Positions 1-8,839 of a DNA stretch of 14,513 nucleotides are shown one piece after another. Source of the DNA: Boseongicola sp. (lineage in GTDB: Bacteria; Pseudomonadota; Alphaproteobacteria; Rhodobacterales; Rhodobacteraceae); contig JABDPD010000161.1 in the NCBI GenBank assembly GCA_013042895.1, forward strand, positions 1-14,513, given 5' to 3'. The notes beneath the pieces were generated by a model. It was not told the DNA's origin. It saw only the letters and a program-made list of their open reading frames with translations, and ran no database searches. The stretch's first letter is position 1; each line of letters starts with the position of its first letter. Both the position numbers and the translations under genes were made by a program.

Positions 1-674
1 GCTCGGAGGGACTTGAGGAACTGACACGTGTGGTTTCCAGAACTGAGAGCACTGTGCGAGAGGCGGATGAGTCTGCTCAAACGGCAGAGAGTAACGCAAA
101 ATCTAGTGAATCCGTTGTTCTGGCGACGTCTCAAGCCATGAAAGCAATTCAATCCGAAGCTGAGGAAATATCGCAGATTGTAAAGGTTATTGATGAGATT
201 GCCTTCCAGACCAATTTGCTGGCGCTCAATGCAGGGGTTGAAGCCGCTCGGGCCGGGGATACTGGGAGAGGATTTGCGGTGGTTGCTTCTGAAGTTCGAA
301 GTTTGGCACAACGCTCTTCAGAAAGTGCAACGAACATTCGCGGATTGATCGAACGTTCTGGCCAACAAGTCGATATGGGATCAGCAAGGATTAATGAGAC
401 TGTCGAGTCTCTGAGCGGCGTTTTGTCTGCGGTCGTCGAAATCACAACGAAAACAGGCAAGATTGCGGAGGGCGCACGAGATCAAACTATTGGTATTTCG
501 GAGCTCAATACCCGTGTTGCCCAGCTGGACACCACAACCCAACAAAATGCCGCTATGTTTGAGGAGACTTCCGCCGCCTGCACAAGTTTGGAAGCTGCAG
601 CCTCCGTCCTTCAGGACCTTACCCGGATGTTTCGCGTGTCGAGTCTCAGCGTGACGAGGTCTAGCGCAGCTTAG
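1..674 (+). CDS. Methyl-accepting chemotaxis protein, C-terminal signalling part (5' end outside window)
   Basis: The reading frame is open from base 3, so the gene begins left of the window; 223 residues are visible. They contain the conserved hairpin tip of the MCP cytoplasmic domain (IDEIAFQTNLLALNAG followed by VEAARAGDTGRGFAVVA and EVRSLAQRSSESA), which in this family docks the CheA kinase and CheW. The flanks are long Ala/Ser/Glu/Gln-rich heptad helices, the antiparallel coiled coil that carries methylation sites. The protein ends in ...RSSAA and shows no CheR-binding pentapeptide of the NWETF type. The sensor domain is off the window, so the ligand and whether the receptor is membrane-bound or soluble cannot be told. 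No chemotaxis neighbour is visible. Family assignment is near certain; the exact receptor type is unknown. Confidence 0.96.
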   Translation, partial: SEGLEELTRVVSRTESTVREADESAQTAESNAKSSESVVLATSQAMKAIQSEAEEISQIVKVIDEIAFQTNLLALNAGVEAARAGDTGRGFAVVASEVRSLAQRSSESATNIRGLIERSGQQVDMGSARINETVESLSGVLSAVVEITTKTGKIAEGARDQTIGISELNTRVAQLDTTTQQNAAMFEETSAACTSLEAAASVLQDLTRMFRVSSLSVTRSSAA

Positions 675-694
675 TACGAAGCGACTGCAGTTCT

Positions 695-713
695 TGAAAG
701 CCGACTTTCATTT
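695..713 (+). terminator. Possible weak terminator of the chemoreceptor gene
   Basis: TGAAAG (695-700) and CTTTCA (705-710) form a 6-bp stem with a CCGA tetraloop, followed by only three Ts. It lies 21 bases after the stop codon. The stem is AT-rich and the T-run short, so this is a weak candidate. Confidence 0.25.
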
Positions 714-962
714 GGACTGTGCATGTGCCTGTCTTTTCTTTTTTAGAGCGGTCATCGGCAGGCTCTGGGCGCAACATGCTCAACTCAACTCCAGAGCGTG
801 CAAACATGTCTGCTCTGGCTTCTCAAGACCCTCTATGTGGCTTCTGGCAAGCCCGGCTGACCAAAATCCGCCGGAGACAACATCTGGTAGCCAATAACGC
901 GCAATCCCGAGCGGAGGTTTCGAACCAGATCAATTACCCAATCCCTACACCACCGAACGATC

Positions 963-995
963 GCACCGACGAAATACCGACGTGATACCGACGTC
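963..995. repeat. Three tandem 11-bp units with ACCGACG core
   Basis: Units GCACCGACGAA (963-973), ATACCGACGTG (974-984) and ATACCGACGTC (985-995) follow each other without gaps. The last two differ only in the final base. The core ACCGACG recurs at 965, 976 and 987, close to one helical turn apart. The array lies 20 bases beyond the usg stop codon. It could be a protein-binding array or a chance microduplication; the sequence does not decide. Confidence 0.6.
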
Positions 996-1014
996 GCTCA
1001 AAATCGGGCTAATC

Positions 1015-1284
1015 TCAGTGCAAAGTGAACTCACCGGTGACGTTCCGCCACTCACCCGGAGCCAGTTCTTTACGGTGCACAAAACGCACCGAATGCAGCG
1101 GTCCATCCAGCTTATTCTGCCAAAACTCTATGAATTCGAAAAGCTTAGGATGATCCGGGGCCAGATCGTAATCTTGCCAGATAAAGCTGTTCAGCACATT
1201 CTGATAATCCGGCATTCGATAGAAAAACTCCGCTGTTGTGAGCCCATAGCCTTTCAACAGCAACTCCGTCTCAGAAACCTTCAT
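1015..1284 (-). CDS. usg: Usg-family protein
   Basis: The 89-residue protein has the signature of the alphaproteobacterial Usg family (named for an ORF linked to trpF in Caulobacter): LLLKGYGLTTAEFFYRMPDY near the N terminus, then FIWQDYDLAPDHPKL and FWQNKLDGPLHSVR. Length fits the family. The protein is soluble, rich in aromatic and acidic residues, with no signal peptide or membrane segment. No biochemical function is established for the family, and none is proposed here. The start is supported by GAGG five bases before ATG. The gene is divergent from gyrA and no trp gene lies in the window, so a link with tryptophan synthesis cannot be supported from this context. Confidence 0.88.
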   Translation of the reverse strand: MKVSETELLLKGYGLTTAEFFYRMPDYQNVLNSFIWQDYDLAPDHPKLFEFIEFWQNKLDGPLHSVRFVHRKELAPGEWRNVTGEFTLH

Positions 1285-1356
1285 TCAGACCTCTTTATTT
1301 GCTCTCATTTTCGAAGTGATCCACATAACGGATTACTTTTCAATAAAAACAGTATG

Positions 1357-1383
1357 TTGGCAGTCCCTCAATGTGGCTGCCAA
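1357..1383. promoter_or_regulatory. Inverted repeat in the usg-gyrA divergent gap
   Basis: TTGGCAG (1357-1363) and CTGCCAA (1377-1383) are a perfect 7-bp inverted repeat with a 13-nt spacer, midway between the divergent starts of usg and gyrA. Its place upstream of the possible gyrA promoter would suit an operator, but no known motif was recognised. Confidence 0.35.
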
Positions 1384-1402
1384 GGCGGTTCTGAATAGGC
1401 CA

Positions 1403-1432
1403 TTGCGCCTAGGTATTGGGGTCTGTTAGAGT
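1403..1432 (+). promoter_or_regulatory. Possible gyrA promoter
   Basis: TTGCGC (1403-1408) and TAGAGT (1427-1432), 18 bases apart, are the best sigma70-like pair before gyrA. Three of six and four of six positions match the consensus. This would leave a leader of about 40 bases. The prediction is weak. Confidence 0.3.
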
Positions 1433-1477
1433 AAAAACAACCAAATCTAGCGGTTCCAACACCGAAGTGAGAATAAC

Positions 1478-4246
1478 GTGAGCGACACCCCGGAAGTCCC
1501 TGAAAACGAAGAAGAAAAACGCCCTTCGGGCCCGACGATTTCCATTGCCGACGAGATGCGCACTTCCTATCTCGACTACGCCATGTCGGTCATAGTCTCC
1601 AGGGCCATCCCCGACCTCCGCGACGGCCTAAAACCTGTGCATCGGCGCATCCTCTATGCCATGCACGAAACTGGGAATACCCACGACAAATCGTACCGCA
1701 AATCGGCCCGACCTGTGGGTGACACGATGGGAAAATACCACCCACATGGTGATGGCGCGATCTACGACGCATTGGTGCGTATGGCACAGCCATTTTCTAT
1801 GTCCCTACCTCTTCTGGACGGTCAAGGTAACTTCGGCTCCATGGACGGCGATAACCCGGCTGCGATGCGTTATACAGAAGTTCGGATGGACAAACCCGCA
1901 GCGTTTCTCCTGACCGATATCGAGAAAGACACGGTCAATTTTCAGGACAATTACGACGGAAAAGACCGGGAACCCTCTGTTTTACCAGCAAGATATCCGA
2001 ACATGCTTGTAAACGGCGCTGGCGGAATCGCGGTTGGTATGGCGACTAACATTCCACCCCATAACCTCGGTGAGGTGATCGACGGAACTCTGGCTCTCAT
2101 CGACGACCCCGACCTAACTTCCGAGCGGTTGATGGAGTACATTCCTGCCCCAGACTTCCCGACGGGTGGCATAATTCTGGGACGGGCCGGAGCGCGGAAG
2201 GCCTACATGGAGGGCCGCGGTAGCGTCATAATTCGCGCGAAAACACGCGTCGAAGAGATCCGCAAAGACCGATACGCGATTGTGCTCGACGAAATTCCGT
2301 ATCAGGTCAACAAAGCCTCGATGATTGAGAAAATTGCCGAGCTTGTGCGCGACAAGAAGCTTGAGGGCATTAGTGGCATCCAAGACGAAAGTGACCGCGT
2401 TGGAGTTCGAGTAGTGATCGAACTCAAACGCGACGCAACGCCGGACGTTGTAATCAACCAGCTGTTCCGATTCAGCCAGATGCAGACATCTTTCGGCTGC
2501 AACATGCTCGCCCTGAACGGTGGGCGCCCCGAGACGCTAATGCTACGTGATTTTCTCACTTATTTCATTGGCTTCCGAGAAGAAGTTGTTGCGCGGCGCA
2601 CTGCCTTTGACCTTCGAAAAGCACGTGAGCGTAGTCACGTCCTGTGTGGGCTTGCAGTTGCGGGTTCAAATGTAGATGAGGTCGTTGCCACAATACGTTC
2701 CAGTGCAGATGCCCCCGAGGCGCGCCAACGCTTGATGGAGCGTCGCTGGCCTGCCGAGGATATTGCGCCCTACATTCAACTAATCGACGACCCCGGTCAC
2801 ACAATGAATGACGACGGAACTTACAACCTGTCCGAAACTCAAGCCCGCGCGATCCTAGAGCTCCGCCTGCAGCGTCTCACGCAAATCGGCGTAAAGGAAG
2901 TGACCGACGAGCTTGAAGAACTGGCGGCCAAGATTAAGGACTACCTTGATATTCTCGGCTCTCGCGAACGCATCATGTCGATCATTTCAAATGAATTGCG
3001 CGAGGTGAAAGAGCAGTTTGCGGTGCCACGTCGCACGGAGATCGTTGATTGGTCTGGCGACATGGAAGACGAAGACCTAATCGAACGCGAGGACATGGTC
3101 GTTACTGTCACGCAGTCCGGATATATCAAACGAACCCCGCTTGCCGACTTCCGCGCGCAGAAACGCGGAGGCAAGGGTGTTTCAGGTGGTACGCTGAAAG
3201 ACGACGACGTCGTAACATCTCTGTTCGTTGCCAACACGCATACGCAACTGCTGTTTTTCACAACAGATGGGATGGCCTACAAGTTGAAGACTTGGCGATT
3301 GCCGCTTGGAGGCCGGACTTCCAAAGGCAAAGCCATCGTGAATATTCTTCCTATTCCAACCGGAATTTCAATCGCCGCGATGATGCCCGTTGATAGGGAC
3401 GAAGAAGAGTGGGATCAGCTTCAAATAGTTTTCGCTACGTCAACCGGTGACGTTCGTCGGAACGCATTGTCCGATTTCACCAATGTGAAATCCAACGGCA
3501 AGATTGCGATGAAATTGCCTGAAGGTGTGAGCCTTGTGAACGCAAGGATCGCATCCGAAAGCGATGACGTTATGCTAATCACCGCTCAGGGCCGTGCAAT
3601 TCGTTTCCCTACAACCGCCGTCAGAGTGTTCAAAGGCCGTGACAGCACTGGTGTTCGGGGAATCAAACTCTCTGAAGATGACACAGTGGTGTCCATGTCG
3701 GTCATTCGCCACTTCGAGGCCACGCCCGAAGAACGTGCCGGGTACTTAAAGATGCGTCGCGCCGCGGCTGGAATTGGTGAAGACACTGAAATCAGCGACG
3801 ATGAAGACGCGACAGAAGGAGCGATTAGCCCAGAGCGTTACAGCGAAATGGCGGAGGCAGAGGACATGATCCTTACAATCACGGCTAACGGCGCCGGCAA
3901 GCTAAGCTCCAGCCATGATTATCCGGTTCGGGGCCGGGGTGGACAAGGTGTCAGAGCAATGGACGCTGCGATGCGCGGAGGCGCGCTTCTGGCAAGTTTC
4001 CCTGTCGACCTCTCCGACCAAATCATGCTCGCGACCTCAAAGGGTCAGTCAATTCGGGTACCAGTTGAAGGTATTTCTTTCCGGTCCCGCGGAGCTGGCG
4101 GGGTGAAGGTGTTTAACACTTCTGATGGTGAAGTCGTCGTTTCTGTCGCTTGGATTGCGGATCAGGATGATGGCGAAGATGTCGGTGAGGCACTGGTAGG
4201 CAACAGTGAAGAAACTGGTGAATCAACCAACAGCGCCGAAGAATAA
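1478..4246 (+). CDS. gyrA: DNA gyrase subunit A
   Basis: The 922-residue protein is the breakage-reunion subunit of gyrase, which with GyrB introduces negative supercoils using ATP. The N-terminal winged-helix region has the catalytic tyrosine Y132 in [10 protein letters not shown] (E. coli Y122) and the quinolone region [10 protein letters not shown] at 88-97. The C-terminal domain has repeated beta-pinwheel blades and the gyrase-specific box QKRGGKG at 561-567, which separates it from ParC. It is somewhat longer than E. coli GyrA (875 aa); an acidic insert lies inside the C-terminal domain (around residues 765-790) and there is an acidic Glu/Ser-rich tail. The residue equivalent to E. coli S83 is G93, while D97 (D87) is kept. 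The start is GTG (MSDTPEVP...), with only a weak GTGAG-like site ahead; no other start fits the family better. It is transcribed alone and followed by a strong hairpin. Confidence 0.98.
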   Translation: MSDTPEVPENEEEKRPSGPTISIADEMRTSYLDYAMSVIVSRAIPDLRDGLKPVHRRILYAMHETGNTHDKSYRKSARPVGDTMGKYHPHGDGAIYDALVRMAQPFSMSLPLLDGQGNFGSMDGDNPAAMRYTEVRMDKPAAFLLTDIEKDTVNFQDNYDGKDREPSVLPARYPNMLVNGAGGIAVGMATNIPPHNLGEVIDGTLALIDDPDLTSERLMEYIPAPDFPTGGIILGRAGARKAYMEGRGSVIIRAKTRVEEIRKDRYAIVLDEIPYQVNKASMIEKIAELVRDKKLEGISGIQDESDRVGVRVVIELKRDATPDVVINQLFRFSQMQTSFGCNMLALNGGRPETLMLRDFLTYFIGFREEVVARRTAFDLRKARERSHVLCGLAVAGSNVDEVVATIRSSADAPEARQRLMERRWPAEDIAPYIQLIDDPGHTMNDDGTYNLSETQARAILELRLQRLTQIGVKEVTDELEELAAKIKDYLDILGSRERIMSIISNELREVKEQFAVPRRTEIVDWSGDMEDEDLIEREDMVVTVTQSGYIKRTPLADFRAQKRGGKGVSGGTLKDDDVVTSLFVANTHTQLLFFTTDGMAYKLKTWRLPLGGRTSKGKAIVNILPIPTGISIAAMMPVDRDEEEWDQLQIVFATSTGDVRRNALSDFTNVKSNGKIAMKLPEGVSLVNARIASESDDVMLITAQGRAIRFPTTAVRVFKGRDSTGVRGIKLSEDDTVVSMSVIRHFEATPEERAGYLKMRRAAAGIGEDTEISDDEDATEGAISPERYSEMAEAEDMILTITANGAGKLSSSHDYPVRGRGGQGVRAMDAAMRGGALLASFPVDLSDQIMLATSKGQSIRVPVEGISFRSRGAGGVKVFNTSDGEVVVSVAWIADQDDGEDVGEALVGNSEETGESTNSAEE

Positions 4247-4265
4247 TCTTTACGCACAGATACTT

Positions 4266-4294
4266 GTCTGAACCGGCACATGCTCGGTTCAGAC
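4266..4294 (+). terminator. Hairpin after gyrA, probable terminator
   Basis: GTCTGAACCG (4266-4275) and CGGTTCAGAC (4285-4294) form a perfect 10-bp stem with a 9-nt loop, 19 bases after the gyrA stop. The following GTTAACCTTTCTT is T-rich but not a clean T-run, so it may stabilise the mRNA 3' end as much as terminate. Confidence 0.65.
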
Positions 4295-4295
4295 G

Positions 4296-4353
4296 TTAAC
4301 CTTTCTTAACGCGTGTGGGCGTTAACCAATTAATAAGATTGAACTTTTATTAA
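4296..4353. promoter_or_regulatory. Cluster of TTAA tetrads, CtrA-like but not canonical
   Basis: TTAA occurs at 4296, 4306, 4322, 4330 and 4350 in the gap between the gyrA hairpin and the next gene. CtrA sites in alphaproteobacteria are TTAA-N7-TTAA. The pair 4296/4306 has N6 and the pair 4322/4330 has N4, so neither is exact. The stretch also simply looks like an AT-rich promoter region for the secreted protein gene downstream. Confidence 0.3.
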
Positions 4354-4418
4354 ACATTTATCTTTGCGAGATTCTCCTTGGGTGGCGGAGCTGACGACAG
4401 CACGTTTTGAGAGAGATC

Positions 4419-5171
4419 ATGCACAGAGTATTTGTAACCATTGCGATGGTAGTTTTTGCAACACCTGTCATTGCGCAAAGTAGCCTTGGCATTCAAGGCT
4501 TGGATCTGAGGTTCGCAGCGGTTGAAGATGAAGGCGGCAAACACCAGATAGATGTGCAATCACGCCTGGATGTTGCAATCACAGATGTTCATGGGTTTCA
4601 GGGCGACGTTGCATTCTCGGACACTCAAGGAGGATTGATTGGGCACCTTGGCGCGCATCTCTTCATGACGCCCAAGCAAGGTCAAAAGTACGGTGCCTTT
4701 GCGTCCCTTTCCGATGTAGATGGCCGCACGATGACTTGGGGGTCTATTGGTGTGGAAGGGATGCTGGCCCTAACCGAGCGGACTTCGCTGGAAGGTCGGG
4801 CCGGGATGGGGATCTCCGATGTCGACAGCTTGGACTACATATTCGGTGACGTTGCCGTTTCCCGTACGGTCTTTGACGATCTCATACTTGAGGCCGCCTT
4901 AACACTCACTGACTTTGACGAAACCTCGTTTCGGGCGATGTCTTACGAGACGTCTCTTTCGGCGCAGTTCAATGCAGACGGCGCGCCTTGGGGCTTTTTC
5001 GCTACAATTTCGCACAGTGGTTTGCACGGTCGCGATGGGGTTGACGCTGCAACACGAGTTGGACTGGGCATTACGATTTCTCTTGGTCACTCCGGCGGTG
5101 TGGCGCCGGAAACGCGCCCTTTTAGAACCGTGGACCCCGTCGCACCACTCGTACGTCGAGACCTTTGGTAG
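4419..5171 (+). CDS. Secreted beta-rich protein, probable outer-membrane protein of unknown function
   Basis: The 250-residue protein starts with a typical Sec signal peptide: MHR, then a hydrophobic core VFVTIAMVVFATPV, with likely cleavage after A19 (VIA-Q). The mature part is a run of short alternating hydrophobic/polar strands with many Gly and Asp turns (for example the SLEGRAGMGIS and RVGLGITISLGH stretches). It ends in a terminal Trp, as many outer-membrane barrels end in Phe or Trp. No named family was recognised. ATG at 4419 is preferred over the TTG at 4407: it gives the clean signal peptide, and GAGAGA stands before it, though only two bases away. It is bounded by the gyrA hairpin and a 181-base gap, so it is likely its own transcription unit. 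A periplasmic location cannot be excluded. Confidence 0.75.
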   Translation: MHRVFVTIAMVVFATPVIAQSSLGIQGLDLRFAAVEDEGGKHQIDVQSRLDVAITDVHGFQGDVAFSDTQGGLIGHLGAHLFMTPKQGQKYGAFASLSDVDGRTMTWGSIGVEGMLALTERTSLEGRAGMGISDVDSLDYIFGDVAVSRTVFDDLILEAALTLTDFDETSFRAMSYETSLSAQFNADGAPWGFFATISHSGLHGRDGVDAATRVGLGITISLGHSGGVAPETRPFRTVDPVAPLVRRDLW

Positions 5172-5352
5172 CCAACCTTTACTGTTGCCTGCAGGTCGCA
5201 ACCCGACATTCGCCACAATATCGTCGTGGTTTCGTCGTGTTTGAACGAAAGACCCAATGCAGCCGCGGAGAATTCACTGTCTGCGGCGGGGTGAATGGTT
5301 TCGAGTTCAAACGGGCATACTTTCCGCGACTTGAGAGATGGGGACAGAAATC
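5172..5352. other. Gap between the secreted protein and the DoxX-like gene
   Basis: No gene is supported here. A 6-bp inverted repeat TTTCGT/ACGAAA (5230-5235 with 5245-5250) lies in it, and it probably carries the promoter of the DoxX-like gene, but no convincing -35/-10 pair or terminator was recognised. Confidence 0.4.
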
Positions 5353-5892
5353 ATGGGCAAACTTTCCGCCCTCGGCGTAAAGCAGACATTCACCGGGCAC
5401 ACGGCCATTCGACTCTTGATAGTCTCTTATTTTGTGGCCCTTGCGGCAGGGCTGATCGCTGGGACCGATCTGGCGGTATTGGCAAACCCTTTCCTGCCCG
5501 AGCCGGTTGCAAGGGTCGTCTCTGGACTGGGTGTGATCGGTCTCTCTGCTATGATATTGATCGGTTTTCATCGGCGCCTTGCAGCGCTCTTGCTTGCGAT
5601 CATATTGTTTTGGTGCAGTTATCTCACCTCCGTTAGCCCGGCTGGCATCGAAGACATCGGGAGTTTCTGGCGTGACCTCGCTCTAATTGGAGCGCTACTC
5701 CTGACTTATGCCGATGCAGAAGGCGACACACTCTCTAATGCATATGGAACACTTCCAGAGGGCGGAGATATTGCGTCGGAGACTGGCATGCCAGGAATGA
5801 ACACATCTGATGAAGATAACTCATCGAGCGCTCGGTCGTCCCCACGATCAGCACTCTTTCGCGAAGATTTTGATATCGTTCGCGCTTCCTGA
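5353..5892 (+). CDS. DoxX-like integral membrane protein
   Basis: The 179-residue protein has four hydrophobic helices at about 19-37, 55-72, 76-93 and 105-121, then a hydrophilic Ser/Asp/Glu-rich tail of about 55 residues. The signature [15 protein letters not shown] in the last helix and the Gly-rich second helix are typical of DoxX/DoxD-type quinone-reductase-like membrane proteins. Members are often near redox or envelope genes but mostly lack a proven reaction, and none is claimed here. An in-frame ATG at 5338 would add five residues. I prefer 5353 because GGGGA lies about nine bases before it, whereas the GAGAG before 5338 touches the start codon. The gene ends 40 bases before trmFO on the same strand, so co-transcription is plausible. 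Confidence 0.7.
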   Translation: MGKLSALGVKQTFTGHTAIRLLIVSYFVALAAGLIAGTDLAVLANPFLPEPVARVVSGLGVIGLSAMILIGFHRRLAALLLAIILFWCSYLTSVSPAGIEDIGSFWRDLALIGALLLTYADAEGDTLSNAYGTLPEGGDIASETGMPGMNTSDEDNSSSARSSPRSALFREDFDIVRAS

Positions 5893-5932
5893 TCTCTTTT
5901 CAAATGGGTCGGGCGACGCTACATCGCCTATC

Positions 5933-7294
5933 ATGGAAAACACTTTGCATATTATTGGCGGCGGGCTTGCCGGCAGCGAGGCTGCTTGGCAAGCCGCAAG
6001 TCTTGGCGTTGATGTCGTTATCCACGAGATGCGCCCCGAGGTAGAAACCTTCGCGCACAAGACCGGATATCTGGCCGAAATGGTCTGCTCGAATTCGTTC
6101 CGGTCTGATGATAGCGAGCAAAACGCTGTTGGGCTTCTCCATTGGGAGATGCGACAGGCAGGCGGTCTAATCATGGAAATGGGAGACCGTCACAGATTGC
6201 CGGCAGGAGGTGCGCTTGCAGTCGACCGTGAAGCTTTTGCTGAAGACGTGACTGCGCGCTTGTTGGCGCATCCAAAAATTACTGTCGAGAATGGTGAGAT
6301 AACGGAACTCCCGCGCGATGGGTCTTGGATTATCGCAACAGGACCGCTCACCAGCGGCACTCTCGCCAACGCAATCCTTAAGGAGACCGGTAAAGAGGCC
6401 CTGGCCTTTTTTGATGCGATTGCTCCTATTGTCTACGCTGAAAGCATTAATATGGACGTCGCGTGGCGTCAGTCGCGTTACGATAAGGGCGAGACAGAGG
6501 AAGAACGTACCGCCTATTTGAATTGTCCGATGACGAAGGCTCAATATGAGGCCTTTATAGACGCGCTGATGGCAGCCGAGAAAACTGAATTCAAAGATGG
6601 CGAGACCGCTGGTTACTTTGACGGTTGCCTTCCTATCGAAGTCATGGCCGAGAGAGGCCGTGAAACACTTCGCTTCGGTCCTATGAAACCCGTTGGCCTG
6701 ACCAATCCGCATGATCCCGAAACGAAGGCCTATGCTGTAGTCCAACTCCGTCGCGACAACGCGCTTGGCACGCTTTACAACATCGTCGGCTTTCAGACAA
6801 AAATGAAGTATGGCGCTCAGACAGAAGTATTCCGCACAATACCGGGACTTGAAGACGCATCCTTCGCGCGGCTTGGTGGTATTCATCGGAATACTTTTTT
6901 GAACAGTCCGCAACTTTTGGATGAAAGTATGCGATTGAAATCCCGACAGAATATTCGATTTGCCGGACAAATTACCGGCGTGGAAGGTTACGTAGAGAGC
7001 GCTGCGATGGGCTTGCTTGCCGGTCGAATGGCTGCTGCAGAGCTAAATGGGCAAGACTTGCCACCGGTCCCCAATACGACAGCCATTGGCGCATTGGTCA
7101 CTCACATTACCGGCGGCGCTGATGCCAAGACGTTTCAACCAATGAACGTAAACTTTGGCCTGTTCCCACCGGTCGACGCTAAGGGAGGACGCCGTGGTCG
7201 GCGGGACCGCTATAAGGCCTATACTGATCGCGCAAAACACGACTGGCAGAAATGGCTAGATCGCGTTGATCGCCCGAACATCGCAGCAGAGTGA
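5933..7294 (+). CDS. trmFO: Methylenetetrahydrofolate-tRNA-(uracil-54-C5)-methyltransferase
   Basis: The 453-residue flavoprotein makes ribothymidine at position 54 of tRNA using 5,10-methylenetetrahydrofolate and FAD, where many other bacteria use the SAM enzyme TrmA. The N terminus has the FAD-binding [11 protein letters not shown] (from G9) within the GidA-like Rossmann fold. Two cysteines fall where the family has its catalytic pair: C52 in [10 protein letters not shown] and C232 in [14 protein letters not shown], matching C53 and C226 of the B. subtilis enzyme by family alignment. Length is normal. An open frame extends 41 codons upstream into the DoxX-like gene, but ATG at 5933 ([11 protein letters not shown]) fits the family. 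The ribosome-binding site is weak, which suggests dependence on upstream translation or a leader. gluQ, a second tRNA modification gene, lies two genes downstream. Confidence 0.96.
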   Translation: MENTLHIIGGGLAGSEAAWQAASLGVDVVIHEMRPEVETFAHKTGYLAEMVCSNSFRSDDSEQNAVGLLHWEMRQAGGLIMEMGDRHRLPAGGALAVDREAFAEDVTARLLAHPKITVENGEITELPRDGSWIIATGPLTSGTLANAILKETGKEALAFFDAIAPIVYAESINMDVAWRQSRYDKGETEEERTAYLNCPMTKAQYEAFIDALMAAEKTEFKDGETAGYFDGCLPIEVMAERGRETLRFGPMKPVGLTNPHDPETKAYAVVQLRRDNALGTLYNIVGFQTKMKYGAQTEVFRTIPGLEDASFARLGGIHRNTFLNSPQLLDESMRLKSRQNIRFAGQITGVEGYVESAAMGLLAGRMAAAELNGQDLPPVPNTTAIGALVTHITGGADAKTFQPMNVNFGLFPPVDAKGGRRGRRDRYKAYTDRAKHDWQKWLDRVDRPNIAAE

Positions 7295-7345
7295 GATAGT
7301 GACATTTTCATCGATTGATACGCGCGCATGTATTAGCTTGTTGAT

Positions 7346-7963
7346 ATGAGCGAAAAAGAAATCACGAACCAACTCTGGACCAGACACAGCGACGAAGAGA
7401 TCAAAGAGATCTACGCAAGCTGGGCAGCCAAATATGAGGACGACGTTGCCGAATGGGGCTATTCGACCCCACCTCGCTTGGCTCTCGCACTTCGACAATG
7501 TGGAGCAAACATCGAGAAGCCGATCCTGGATTTTGGCTGCGGAACGGGGCTGTCGGGAATGGCCTTAAAAGCAGTCGGTTTCCAAGTGATTGACGGTACG
7601 GACATTTCGCCAGAAATGCTTGCGATTGCCGAGGCCAAGCCATCTTACCGTCAGGTCTGGAACGGTGAACCCGGCTCAATGGGGCATATCAAGCGTGGAG
7701 ACTATCCCGCGATTGCTGCAACAGGTGTCGTTAGTTTGGGCGCCGCCCCACCGGAAACACTAGATATGCTCATCGACGCGATTGGGCCTGGCGGCCTTTT
7801 TGCGTTTAGCTTCAATGATGCCACCCTGGCAGATCGTGCATATACAGACCGTTTGGATGTGGCAGTCCTTGCGCCCGATATTGAGTTGGTATTCGAAGAA
7901 CATGGCCCACACCTTCCAGCAAAAGAAATGATGTCGACAGTTTATGTTCTTCGACGCATTTGA
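7346..7963 (+). CDS. Class I SAM-dependent methyltransferase
   Basis: The 205-residue protein has the seven-strand methyltransferase core. Motif I is LDFGCGTGLSG (61-71), the acidic ribose-binding position is D86 in DGTDISPEML, and the later strands include LIDAIGPGGLFAFSF. An N-terminal YASWAAKYEDDV precedes the core, as in small-molecule methyltransferases of the WBSCR27/UbiE-like type. The substrate cannot be deduced. It starts 51 bases after trmFO and ends three bases before gluQ, so it is probably co-transcribed with these tRNA genes. That context hints at, but does not show, a related role. The start site has no strong ribosome-binding motif. Confidence 0.85.
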   Translation: MSEKEITNQLWTRHSDEEIKEIYASWAAKYEDDVAEWGYSTPPRLALALRQCGANIEKPILDFGCGTGLSGMALKAVGFQVIDGTDISPEMLAIAEAKPSYRQVWNGEPGSMGHIKRGDYPAIAATGVVSLGAAPPETLDMLIDAIGPGGLFAFSFNDATLADRAYTDRLDVAVLAPDIELVFEEHGPHLPAKEMMSTVYVLRRI

Positions 7964-7966
7964 TTA

Positions 7967-8839
7967 ATGGCATTTCGAACGCGCTTTGCCCCCTCGCCTA
8001 CGGGTCCGCTCCATTTGGGCCATGCCTATTCCGCGATCTTGGCGCACGACATGGCGCAGCAGCACAATGGTGCGTTCTTACTTCGGATTGAAGACATCGA
8101 TCAAAGCCGCGCAAGGCGAGAGTGGGAAGAGCAGATCTATGACGATCTGACCTGGCTCGGCCTGTCCTGGGAAAACCCGGTTCTGCATCAGGCGGACCAG
8201 CTCTTTCGCTATCGCTCAGTATTGTCTGATTTGTGGAGGCGTGGACTCCTTTTTCCTTGCAACTGTAGCCGACGAGACATCGCGGATGCCTTGTCAGCCC
8301 CTCAGGAGATTTCCGCAGCTGTTGGACCGGACGGCCCAGTTTATCCGGGAACCTGTCGACATCTGACCAATTTGCAATTCGAGGCAGCGCTTCCAGAAAA
8401 CCGTGCAATCCGACTTTCGATAGACGAAGCTTTGGAAGCACTTGAAGACCAACAAGAGGCAAGCTTTGAAGAATGTCTTTTTGAAGGAGGTGGAATCGTA
8501 AAAACTGATGCGGATGAACTGAAGAACTCAATCGGGGATATCGTGCTGGCACGCAAAGACATGGGAACGAGCTATCACTTGGCAGTGGTCCTCGATGACG
8601 CAGAACAAGGGATTACTGATGTCGTGCGCGGCGAAGACCTTTTCGAAGCGACTAAGATCCATGCCCTTCTCCAGAGACTCTTGGGTCTACCTACACCGCG
8701 TTATCATCATCATCGCCTCATCCGCGATGAAGACGGAAAACGGCTCGCAAAAAGAGACGACGCGCGCGCTCTTAACAAGTTTCGCAAGGAAGGCTACACG
8801 CCAGACGATATCCGCGACTTGATTGGTTTGGCAGTCTAA
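7967..8839 (+). CDS. gluQ: Glutamyl-Q tRNA(Asp) synthetase
   Basis: The 290-residue protein is a truncated GluRS paralogue that attaches glutamate to queuosine at position 34 of tRNA(Asp). It begins with the class I signature [15 protein letters not shown] (HIGH form HLGH at 16-19) and has the KMSKS counterpart KRLAKR at 258-263. It has no anticodon-binding domain, which marks GluQ-RS rather than GluRS. The zinc site of the family is present: C98 and C100 in CNC, then Y126 and C130 in YPGTC. Length fits (E. coli enzyme 298 aa). The start lies three bases after the methyltransferase stop with no good ribosome-binding site, so reinitiation is likely. Its TAA stop overlaps the TAG of the convergent hisI. 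Confidence 0.95.
   Translation: MAFRTRFAPSPTGPLHLGHAYSAILAHDMAQQHNGAFLLRIEDIDQSRARREWEEQIYDDLTWLGLSWENPVLHQADQLFRYRSVLSDLWRRGLLFPCNCSRRDIADALSAPQEISAAVGPDGPVYPGTCRHLTNLQFEAALPENRAIRLSIDEALEALEDQQEASFEECLFEGGGIVKTDADELKNSIGDIVLARKDMGTSYHLAVVLDDAEQGITDVVRGEDLFEATKIHALLQRLLGLPTPRYHHHRLIRDEDGKRLAKRDDARALNKFRKEGYTPDDIRDLIGLAV

Larger units (their letters stand above)
675..1014. other. Long intergenic stretch without a convincing gene
   Basis: These 340 bases separate the chemoreceptor stop from the usg stop. Short open frames exist on + (an 88-codon frame from 719 and a 67-codon frame from 694), but they lack a ribosome-binding site, overlap each other and do not look like a known protein, so I do not call them. 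What is visible: a pyrimidine-rich run at 730-744; an inverted repeat AGAGC/GCTCT (745-749 with 762-766); a perfect 7-bp inverted repeat CCAGAGC/GCTCTGG (791-797 with 812-818, 14-nt loop); a direct repeat TGGCTTCT (starting near 816 and 838); and the three-unit ACCGACG repeat listed separately. Confidence 0.6.

Noticed and set aside
915..928. GGTTTCGAACC resembling a tRNA T-loop
   Set aside because: The flanking bases do not pair into a 5-bp T stem on either strand, and no acceptor or anticodon arm is found at the right distance.
719..985. 88-codon plus-strand frame in the 675-1014 gap
   Set aside because: No ribosome-binding site, unusual composition, overlaps another open frame, and it ends inside the 11-bp repeat array.
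6167..6970. 267-codon minus-strand frame inside trmFO
   Set aside because: It lies antisense to a clearly conserved gene, and its product is rich in residues typical of shadow translation.
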